In this document: piece after piece, positions 26,101 through 33,507 of the stretch
Layout: each line of letters starts with the position of its first letter
Numbering within the stretch: the stretch's first letter is position 1
DNA from: Desulfobacteraceae bacterium
GTDB lineage: Bacteria > Desulfobacterota > Desulfobacteria > Desulfobacterales > Desulfobacteraceae
Direction: 5' to 3'
Length of the DNA stretch: 64,000 nt
NCBI GenBank assembly: GCA_024225635.1
Contig: JAAEMK010000787.1
Span: 1-64,000, forward strand
Made by a program: the position numbers and the translations under genes
The notes under the pieces: model-generated
Seen by the model: the letters and a program-made list of their open reading frames with translations, nothing else
Database searches by the model: none
Told to the model about the DNA's origin: nothing

Positions 26101-28178
26101 CCCGGATTCCTTAAGTATTTTTGAATTAGCCCCACACCTGTAACAAACACCAGCCCATGGAAACCAAAAAACAAATAATCCATCAGCGTCACATAATTCA
26201 CCCACACCAGACTCGCCACCCAGACATGATTCATCAAGACCGAGATCAGTGCCAGGACCAGCAGCATAAAGGCCCTGGCCGGATTACGGGCGCAGGTGAA
26301 ACCTCCAAGGCCCAATAGCCCCATGGCCAGGAACAGGGGCAGCAGAAGGACAAGGGAGGAAAAAGGATTTATCCGGGCGATCCGGATTTGGGTATTAAAC
26401 CGTGAATAACTGATAACAGCCGGGTTCATGGCGTTATCAGGAACCCCCAGCGTGGAAATTCGAGTGATGATATCGTTGGAGGAGTCAATGGCCTCAACCC
26501 GCCAGGTGGAATCCACATCAAGCCCCGCTCCCCCTGCCTCCCCTTCAACGGTCCCGGGGATGCCCCAGGGGTATTTCATATAGACAAGATCGTTAAACCG
26601 CATTGACCGGTGGTGGAAATGTATGTTCAGGCTGTGACGCTCAAAGGGGAACATGAAAAAATCAAACCGGTTTTTAAATGTCCCCCGGATTCGATATACC
26701 CGGGTTGTCACGTCATTCCTGGTAAACTCCCGTACAGGTTCACCCAATGCAATGGGAGAGACAGCCTCCGGAAAAACAATATCCGTGGGATCAAACTCCC
26801 CGGGGAACCGGAACCACAGATTGAAGTCGGCTGTAAATCCGCCGCCGGTAAAATCCATGGTTTCAACGGCGTTCACTTTAATGCCGCAATAGACGATCCG
26901 CTTCATGCCCATGAGATTGTTGTTGACCCAGACAGCTTTTCCCGTAAGCACTTTTTCCAGCACATCTTCATCCGACATATCATCCTTCCGGTATTGCAAA
27001 TAGGCCGGGCTAAACCGTCCATGGACATATTCCCCGATGATATAAGGCCTTTCAACGCATCCGTCCCGGTTAAAATAGAGGCGTGAGGTAATGCCGTTAA
27101 CCGAATGATAGCTTGAATTATATCCCGCAAGTGTTTTGCGAAGCTGTTTCCTCTGTTTCAACATGGTGTCCGAGACTTTAAAATCCGTATGCCCAATGGC
27201 ATGGGCCGCAAGTTTCATGGCGTCATAATAGCAGGCCGCTTCCCATGGGGGATCTTGCTTGAAGCGCTGCCGGTACCGCTGGCGGAAGAGGTCCGCCCGG
27301 TTATCCGAAATATCGAAGATAAAAGGGGAAACCGTATGAACCCCGTTAAGATAATGACCCGGGGAAAGATCGTTCTTTTCAGCCAGGGCGTTCAAGCTCC
27401 CAATAAGGTTGCTGTCCGTAAGAACTCTGGTACCGATGATATTCAACCCTTTTCGATGTTTCAAAGCCGTTAGAATCCGAACCATATCTTCCCCCGGAGC
27501 GTTGAGCAGGATAAATTCAGGAATGGATTCCCGGCTGTCAATGGTACGGAGGATGGTATCCAATTCGGCGTCCGACCCGACCCACCATTCCCTGGTGATG
27601 TCAATCCCCATTTCCGTGGCCGCCTCTTTGAATTTCCGGCTGAAATAATCGGTCTCCTCGGATTTATTTTGGATAATGATGACATTCCGGCCCCGGGAAC
27701 GGATAAAGGCCGCCATCACCGCTGTCTGAAAGGCATCGTTGGGCACGGCACTGAAATACCATTCATTTCCCCCGGTCACGTCCAGGGCCGTGGCGGAGCC
27801 GGTAATGGCGATGATACCAAATCGCTTATAAATTTTTCCGGCATTAAAGGCCGCCGTATTGGTGTTATGTCCCAGTACCACCATGGTGTTGTTGTCTATC
27901 CCGATCTGATTGGCCAGGTCCACGGCTGTTTCAGGGTCATCCTTGTCATCATACACATGCAGTCTGATTTTTTTACGCAATGCAGGGTTCTCGTCCGCCA
28001 GCTCCGACAGATAAAGCCTGATGCCATTGAGCATCATTTGCCCTTTCCCGGTCTCCACAGGCAGGCAGGCTGCCACGGTGACGACCACCCCCGGCTTGAT
28101 CCGATGATGAATCAAATAGACGATACCGGTGAGGTTGCAGGCAAAAACCATGAAAAATATGAAAACCATTTTCTTCAT
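26097..28178 (-). CDS. periplasmic-binding-protein/Cys-loop channel fusion receptor (copy 2, no M4)
   Basis: A 693-residue paralogue of copy 1. The start is ATG at 28178 in an ATGA overlap with the previous stop. An ATG at 28307 would add 43 residues unlike a signal sequence, whereas MKKMVFIFFMVFAC is a good one. Residues about 35-390 are a type I periplasmic binding domain (VVLGHNTNTAAF, ITGSATALD, YYDAMKL). The channel-like ectodomain has GIKVNAVETMD, FNLWFRFPGEFD and the Pro-loop-like MFPFERHSLNIHF near residue 510. There are three membrane helices: M1 with PFSSLVLLLPLF, M2 with MLLVLALISVL, and M3 with YVTLMDYLFFGF, which is very like a Cys-loop receptor M3. The protein stops seven or eight residues after M3, so the fourth helix is absent. 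It may need copy 1 to form a hetero-oligomer. Confidence 0.73.
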   Translation of the reverse strand: MKKMVFIFFMVFACNLTGIVYLIHHRIKPGVVVTVAACLPVETGKGQMMLNGIRLYLSELADENPALRKKIRLHVYDDKDDPETAVDLANQIGIDNNTMVVLGHNTNTAAFNAGKIYKRFGIIAITGSATALDVTGGNEWYFSAVPNDAFQTAVMAAFIRSRGRNVIIIQNKSEETDYFSRKFKEAATEMGIDITREWWVGSDAELDTILRTIDSRESIPEFILLNAPGEDMVRILTALKHRKGLNIIGTRVLTDSNLIGSLNALAEKNDLSPGHYLNGVHTVSPFIFDISDNRADLFRQRYRQRFKQDPPWEAACYYDAMKLAAHAIGHTDFKVSDTMLKQRKQLRKTLAGYNSSYHSVNGITSRLYFNRDGCVERPYIIGEYVHGRFSPAYLQYRKDDMSDEDVLEKVLTGKAVWVNNNLMGMKRIVYCGIKVNAVETMDFTGGGFTADFNLWFRFPGEFDPTDIVFPEAVSPIALGEPVREFTRNDVTTRVYRIRGTFKNRFDFFMFPFERHSLNIHFHHRSMRFNDLVYMKYPWGIPGTVEGEAGGAGLDVDSTWRVEAIDSSNDIITRISTLGVPDNAMNPAVISYSRFNTQIRIARINPFSSLVLLLPLFLAMGLLGLGGFTCARNPARAFMLLVLALISVLMNHVWVASLVWVNYVTLMDYLFFGFHGLVFVTGVGLIQKYLRNPG
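28175..28178 (-). promoter_or_regulatory. ATGA start/stop overlap deciding the start of receptor copy 2
   Basis: The ATG (28176-28178) of receptor copy 2 overlaps the TGA stop (28175-28177) of the binding-protein lipoprotein gene. This supports the shorter start and translational coupling through the cassette. Confidence 0.75.
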
Positions 28179-30907
28179 TCTTCCAACCACCAATCCTCGA
28201 TATGCTGTTCGGCAAATGGCGAAAAGTACCATCCTCTGACCCGGGGGTTCACCAGAACATGGCCGGCGCCGTAAAAAACCGGAATAAGGGCCGCGGTTTC
28301 CCTGCAAAGGATCGTCTCGGCCCGTGCATAAAGGGCTTTACGCTTGTCGGGGGCCATGGTTTTTTCCGCCTGGTCAATCAGGGCCGCAAATTCCCTGTTC
28401 TGCCACTGGGGCAGGTGAAACAGCTCCTTTAAAAAAGTAGTGGGATCCGGATACTTACCGATATTTTCATACATGAACAGATGGGGTGCATTGTCTGACC
28501 GGATCAACCTCCCATACTCATCCGAATCGGCTTCCACAACCCGAATTTCAATATTCAGATGGTGCCCGGCAAGCAGTTTGACAGCGTCCGCCAGGCGCCG
28601 GTCACGCTCCGTTTTCAGGCAAAGTAGGTCGATCACCGGGAAATTGCGCCCCCCGGGATATCCGGCTTCCATCAGCCATTTACGCCCGGTTTCAGGATCG
28701 AACGGAATACCGGTTCCGGAATGGGTATTGGAACCGGGCCCGCCAAGTACCAGGGGATGGGTGAAGGTATCCGCGGGTTTGTTACGGGTCTGCAAAACCA
28801 GGCTGATTATCAGATTCCTGTCAATAACCGACGCGATGGCTTTGCGAAGCCTCGGGTCATCCGTGGGCGTGCGCCGGGTATTGAAACAATAGGCGTAGGT
28901 GCCGACCTGGGGCCAGGAAGAATATTGCCCGGCAAGGGAGGGATTACGATGGATCTCACCCAGTACACCTTCCGGTATGTTCAGGTAGGGTCCCCCCATG
29001 ATATCCAGTTCGTGGTTTTTATACATGGCAAAGCCCACCGATTCGTCGGGAATCACAAAATAGTGCACCTCCGGAATTCGCACCCTGGCTTCGTTATGGT
29101 AAAGCGGATTTTTCTTTAAAACGATCCTTCTTCCTTTTTTCCAGAACGTAAGCTTATACGGCCCGCTGCTTACAATGTTCGCGGGATCGGTCCACTTTTC
29201 CTTATACTTTTCAATCACGGTGCGGGGTAACGGTTTGAAAGGGGTCAAACCGGTCAGTGAAATAAAATAAGGTACCGGATCGGAAAGCTCGAATTCCACC
29301 ATATCATCAGCAATGGCGCGCACCCCCACCCGGGCGGGGTCCTTGACTTCCCCCCGGAAATAAGCCCGTGCATTTTTAAGCACCGCCAAGGCCCCTGCAT
29401 CCGGGTATCCCGTTTCGGGAGACAGGTTACGGAGAATGGACCAGACAATATCATGGGCGGTCAGGGCATCCCCATTGCTCCATTTTACGTCCTTGCGCAA
29501 CGTGAACGTATACACCGTTTCGTCCTTATTTATTATGTACTTTTCGGCCAGGGCCGGGACCGGTTTAAAGGTCCGGGGATCAACATGGGTCAAGCCCTCA
29601 AACAGATGGCTGAAAATTTCGGTGGACTCCACACATTGGGCTTTAGCCGGATCAATGTTTACCACCTCTTTTTTAATGGGAATCCTGAGGGAGATATCTT
29701 CAATGACATAGGATGGATCGATCTCATCTTTGGTTCGCCGGGACTCCTGATATTCAAACTTTCCGTTCCGGAATTCCTTGAAATAGATGGTGCTTCCCTC
29801 TATATCTCCGTTCAGGGTAAACCCATACGTTCCGGCAACCCCCTGCCAGTCGTCTAAAAACCGCAGCATCGATGCCGCCACGATGGGAACCGAGCTCCCC
29901 TTTTTCCGCATGGCATGGGCCAGCACCGTCAAGGCGTCAAAGCCCTGGGCCGCCATGGTGTCCGGCGACAGCTCGTAGATGGTTTCAAAACGGTTCACAA
30001 ATTCCCGGGTTATCTCGGAAAGCCGCTTGGGATAAAACACGGTGGGCACGGTGGTGCCTTCCGCCTCCCGGCCAATAATACCGCCGAGTTTGGGGGTATC
30101 CAGGCTGGGCATGCAGAAAAAAGGCGTCTCACACCCCAGCTCCCGCATCTGTTTAATCACATGCCCGGCCGTGGGAAGCTGCCCGGTAAGGAACACCCCA
30201 TCGAACTGATAATTGCTGATCAGCTTGGAAGCCATGATCCGGTAGTCTTCCTGCCAGTTGAAATATGATCGCGTGGCCACGATCTCCATGCCCGCGGATT
30301 TGGCGAACTCCCCGAAAATTTTGGCCTGGCGCATGGTGTTCTCGCTGCGTTCATAAATGACCACACATCTCTTAATGCCTTTTCCCTGGCAATATTCCAC
30401 CAGATGACCAAGAATCACATCATCCGACGGAATGTTGCGAAAAATGAATTTGCCGTTCTTCAGTTGCGTCAGCCGGGGATCCGTGGCGCCCGGGGAGAGG
30501 AACAGCACGCCTGCCGATTCATATATCATGCCCACGGCCAGGGCGATTTCCGACTGCAGATGACCGATAACCGCCGTAACATCCGTATTATGGGCCAGCT
30601 CCCTGGCAACCTTTTTTGCTTTGTCGACCCGGCCCCCATCATCACGGATGATCAATCTGATCCTGCGCCCGAACAGCCCTCCGCCGTCATTGATCTCCTT
30701 CAGCGCCATATGAATCCCTTCCAGGAACATTCCGTCATTCCCCCTGGAGGTGACCACCCCGATCACAATCTCTTTCCCGGCTTTCTCACTCTTCACCCGG
30801 CGCTTTTCGGCAAGATTCCGATAGGACCCGTCACAGGCGCTGACGGCCATCATGGTCAAAAGAGCAACGAAAAGATATCTCACCTTATGGCAGATTGGCT
30901 GTTTCAT
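28175..30907 (-). CDS. lipoprotein fusing type I binding protein and OppA-like family 5 binding protein
   Basis: A 910-residue lipoprotein. A signal peptide ends in the lipobox VSAC at about residue 25, with Asp at +2, which in enterobacteria retains lipoproteins in the inner membrane. Residues about 45-390 are a type I periplasmic binding domain (IVIGVVTSRGNDGMF, VTAVIGHLQSEIA, GFDALTVLA). Residues about 405-905 are a family 5 extracellular solute-binding (OppA/DppA-like) domain: LFEGLTHVDP, FTLRKDVKWSNGDALTAHD, SSGPYKL, AIASVIDRNLI. Such domains normally bind separate ligands, so having both on one chain is unusual. No cognate permease is encoded nearby, which argues for a sensing or capture role rather than uptake. 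The start overlaps the SPFH gene by 23 bases and the end overlaps receptor copy 2. Confidence 0.85.
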   Translation of the reverse strand: MKQPICHKVRYLFVALLTMMAVSACDGSYRNLAEKRRVKSEKAGKEIVIGVVTSRGNDGMFLEGIHMALKEINDGGGLFGRRIRLIIRDDGGRVDKAKKVARELAHNTDVTAVIGHLQSEIALAVGMIYESAGVLFLSPGATDPRLTQLKNGKFIFRNIPSDDVILGHLVEYCQGKGIKRCVVIYERSENTMRQAKIFGEFAKSAGMEIVATRSYFNWQEDYRIMASKLISNYQFDGVFLTGQLPTAGHVIKQMRELGCETPFFCMPSLDTPKLGGIIGREAEGTTVPTVFYPKRLSEITREFVNRFETIYELSPDTMAAQGFDALTVLAHAMRKKGSSVPIVAASMLRFLDDWQGVAGTYGFTLNGDIEGSTIYFKEFRNGKFEYQESRRTKDEIDPSYVIEDISLRIPIKKEVVNIDPAKAQCVESTEIFSHLFEGLTHVDPRTFKPVPALAEKYIINKDETVYTFTLRKDVKWSNGDALTAHDIVWSILRNLSPETGYPDAGALAVLKNARAYFRGEVKDPARVGVRAIADDMVEFELSDPVPYFISLTGLTPFKPLPRTVIEKYKEKWTDPANIVSSGPYKLTFWKKGRRIVLKKNPLYHNEARVRIPEVHYFVIPDESVGFAMYKNHELDIMGGPYLNIPEGVLGEIHRNPSLAGQYSSWPQVGTYAYCFNTRRTPTDDPRLRKAIASVIDRNLIISLVLQTRNKPADTFTHPLVLGGPGSNTHSGTGIPFDPETGRKWLMEAGYPGGRNFPVIDLLCLKTERDRRLADAVKLLAGHHLNIEIRVVEADSDEYGRLIRSDNAPHLFMYENIGKYPDPTTFLKELFHLPQWQNREFAALIDQAEKTMAPDKRKALYARAETILCRETAALIPVFYGAGHVLVNPRVRGWYFSPFAEQHIEDWWLEE

Positions 30908-31838
30908 TCACCAGTCCTTCAACCATACTCTCCCGTACTGCCGGGACCTCCCCTTCCACTTCCACGTTGTTTGCAGCGCTCTCTTCCGGCATAAAGGGAA
31001 CATTACCGATGATGGGCAGGCCGTCTTTGCCGCCGATGATGACCACCTTGGCGTTTTGAGACTGGGCAAGTTCCAGGGTCGTCTTGATTCCGAACCATTT
31101 CAAAATCCGGTCTTTGGGCAGGGATGCGGCAATGATCTTCAACTGATCCCGGATACCTCTTCCTTCTATCCGTTTCCGTTCCGCCTCCCGTTTTTCTTTC
31201 TGGATCTTGAAGATATGAGCCTCGGCCACATGTTTCTGTTCCATTTTATACTGAATGGCCTTTTCAATATCCACGGGCAACGTGATCTGCTTGATCAGCA
31301 CATCATCAATATTGACAAACCGCTGGGCCACTTCTTCCACGGCTTCGTTGACCGATTTCTCAATCAGGCTTGTCTCGGTGCGGTACACTTCCTCCGCTTC
31401 CAGCCGGCCGATGATAATCCTCAGCACGGCCTCGATTTCAGGAATAATAATCTTTTCAAGGTAGTTGGGTCCCAGCCGCTGGTGGAGCACCCCCAGCTGA
31501 TCGTACCCCGGGTAATACCGTATGGAGATCAGGGTGCCGACCTTCAGGCCGTTCTTGGTGAGCACCTTGAATTCCCTGGTGACCTCCTGGATGCGGACGT
31601 TATAGATATACATGATGTCAAACGGCCAGATGATCTTCAAGCCTTCTCCGTACACCTTATCCACCACGGTACCGCCGTAGAAACGCCTGTAGAGAACACC
31701 GGCTTCCCCGGAATGGATGAAGATGAAGATATTGGGAAACAGGTAAATCAACAACAACGTCACCATAAGACCTGCCACGATAATATGCGGCAGGTTGTTG
31801 CGGATCTTCTGCTTGATTTTAGAAAAAATCTTTTTCAT
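30885..31838 (-). CDS. SPFH/band 7 (prohibitin-like) membrane protein
   Basis: A 317-residue protein with a basic N-terminus, one transmembrane helix (about residues 17-40) and an SPFH/prohibitin-type domain at about 45-200 (GEAGVLYRRFYGGTV, LKIIWPFDIMYIYNVR, PEIEAVLRIIIGR, VDIEKAIQYKMEQ). A charged coiled-coil region (about 205-245, KIQKEKREAERKRIEG) follows. Family members build ring-like microdomain scaffolds and shield or organise membrane complexes. The gene overlaps the ABC exporter by 20 bases and the binding-protein lipoprotein by 23, so it is made with both. A role in clustering the exporter and receptors in the membrane is inferred. It has no protease partner (no HflC/NfeD-type gene nearby). 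Confidence 0.85.
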   Translation of the reverse strand: MKKIFSKIKQKIRNNLPHIIVAGLMVTLLLIYLFPNIFIFIHSGEAGVLYRRFYGGTVVDKVYGEGLKIIWPFDIMYIYNVRIQEVTREFKVLTKNGLKVGTLISIRYYPGYDQLGVLHQRLGPNYLEKIIIPEIEAVLRIIIGRLEAEEVYRTETSLIEKSVNEAVEEVAQRFVNIDDVLIKQITLPVDIEKAIQYKMEQKHVAEAHIFKIQKEKREAERKRIEGRGIRDQLKIIAASLPKDRILKWFGIKTTLELAQSQNAKVVIIGGKDGLPIIGNVPFMPEESAANNVEVEGEVPAVRESMVEGLVNETANLP

Positions 31839-33498
31839 GTTGTTCCACTCTTTCCCGCCGATGCCCCTTATTTAAATCGATAAACCTGCCGTAATCCATC
31901 TTCAAAACACGGTCCGCCACATGAAAGTACCGGTCGTCATGGCTGATGAGAATGATGGTTTTTCCCATTTCCTTAAGCTCTTTGAGAACCACCTCGTAAA
32001 AATACTCCCTGAATGTGGGATCCTGATCGGCCGCCACTTCATCAAAGGCCAGAACCGGCTTATTTTCAAGATAACTTACAATCAGCCCAAGCCGCTTTTT
32101 CTGGCCCGTGGAAAGCCGGGTCTGGGTGAAGCGCCCATCCTGAAATCCGGTCTTGTCGCTCAGGTTCATTTTGGCAATGAATTTTAACACGGCTTCCTCC
32201 TGAACGTCCTTTAATCCGTACAGGCGGTCAAACAGGTAAAAATCCGTAAAAATGATGGAAAAGAGATCCCGGAAGTGGGCATAGTTGCTCTCGTCTATCT
32301 TGACATCGTCCACCCGGATGGAGCCTGCCCCCGGGTAATAGAGACCGATCATCAGTTTCATCAGGGTGGATTTGCCGCTGCCGTTGCCGCCCACGATAAA
32401 GATCAGTTCACCGCTTTTGATGGTTAAATCCATGGGCCCCACGCCGAACTGGCTGCCGTTTGAATTGCCGTAGGTAAACCTGAGGCCTTTGTAGACGATT
32501 TCATCAAAGGTGTTCTTCTCCTTCACCAGGCTTGTTTCCACGGTATTTTTTGAATCATCAGCTTCGGTGAGCTGCCTGTCCAGTTCATTCAGGGTACGCA
32601 CCGCCACATCGGCCTTGGCCACCAGGGGCAGGGTATCGATCACAACCCCCAGGGGGCCGACGATAAAAAGATTTACGGCAATGAGATCAATAATGACGGC
32701 GTGGTCGAAAAAGCTGAACTGGGGCAGCACAAATACGATGCTGCCCAAAAGAATGTAAAAGGAGATCTGGGAAAAAACATAATTCTGGATAAACCTGGTT
32801 TCACTTTGCAGGCGAAGATCCCGGGCTGCATCAGAACTCTTTTTCAGATAGTTTTCAAACAGGTCCTCGCTCCTGGCGGAATTCATTTTGACTTCCTTGA
32901 ATCCCCTGATGAGATGACTCAGGTATTCCGAGAATTCCTTTTCCTTTTCCATGGTTGCCCATAGTTCCTCATTGCTCTTCCCCTGGTTGATGGTGTAGAC
33001 CACTATGCCGGAGGCGATAATGACCATGGACAGGAAAAATGCAGCCGGAGAGATATAATAAATGTATCCAAAGGAAAAAATAATCATGATCAGGGATGCG
33101 CCGGCATTGGACATACTCTTGGTGGCTTCGAAAATGATGTCGGTATTCTCCACGATGGTGGTGTAAAGGCGGGTTTCCCCCATCTGCTCGATGGGCAGAA
33201 GACCGGCCCGCCGGATCTTGTCCGCAAGGTTGATGCGCATGTCGATAATGATATCCTGCACAATTTTAATGCTGCGGGTCATGGTAAACCGGCGGGTGTA
33301 GATAAAACCGGCAATACAGGTCACAAACAGGGACAGGAACCAGAAATTCATTGTCTGGGCAGGCAGTTCTTCCGCCGCCCCGTTGATGATGACAACCACC
33401 AGGCCCTGGAAAACACCGGAAACAATCGACACCAGGCCAAGCTTGGCGACATTTTCCGCGGAATCCCGCCAGAGCAGCTGTAAAAAGTCACTATTCAT
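31819..33498 (-). CDS. ABC exporter, cyclic-peptide (SyrD/PvdE) family
   Basis: A 559-residue half-size ABC transporter with an N-terminal membrane domain of about six helices (1-300) and a C-terminal ATPase. Walker A is GGNGSGKST near residue 372, the signature motif is LSTGQKKR, Walker B is LAFDEVAADQDP, and the H-loop is ISHDDRYF. Length and motifs fit the family that moves pyoverdine precursors, syringomycin and other NRPS products across the inner membrane. GAGG lies eight bases before the ATG, nine bases after the PKS/aminotransferase stop. It is the obvious exporter of the cluster product and probably works as a homodimer. It is the first gene of the five-gene cassette placed between the PKS and NRPS genes. 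Confidence 0.92.
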   Translation of the reverse strand: MNSDFLQLLWRDSAENVAKLGLVSIVSGVFQGLVVVIINGAAEELPAQTMNFWFLSLFVTCIAGFIYTRRFTMTRSIKIVQDIIIDMRINLADKIRRAGLLPIEQMGETRLYTTIVENTDIIFEATKSMSNAGASLIMIIFSFGYIYYISPAAFFLSMVIIASGIVVYTINQGKSNEELWATMEKEKEFSEYLSHLIRGFKEVKMNSARSEDLFENYLKKSSDAARDLRLQSETRFIQNYVFSQISFYILLGSIVFVLPQFSFFDHAVIIDLIAVNLFIVGPLGVVIDTLPLVAKADVAVRTLNELDRQLTEADDSKNTVETSLVKEKNTFDEIVYKGLRFTYGNSNGSQFGVGPMDLTIKSGELIFIVGGNGSGKSTLMKLMIGLYYPGAGSIRVDDVKIDESNYAHFRDLFSIIFTDFYLFDRLYGLKDVQEEAVLKFIAKMNLSDKTGFQDGRFTQTRLSTGQKKRLGLIVSYLENKPVLAFDEVAADQDPTFREYFYEVVLKELKEMGKTIILISHDDRYFHVADRVLKMDYGRFIDLNKGHRRERVEQHEKDFF

Positions 33499-33507
33499 GA
33501 TCAGGCC

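Noticed and set aside
26100-26205. Longer start for receptor copy 1 at ATG 26205
   Set aside because: The extra residues are the out-of-frame reading of the previous gene's M3 region. The GTGA overlap with an AAGGA site gives a proper signal sequence.
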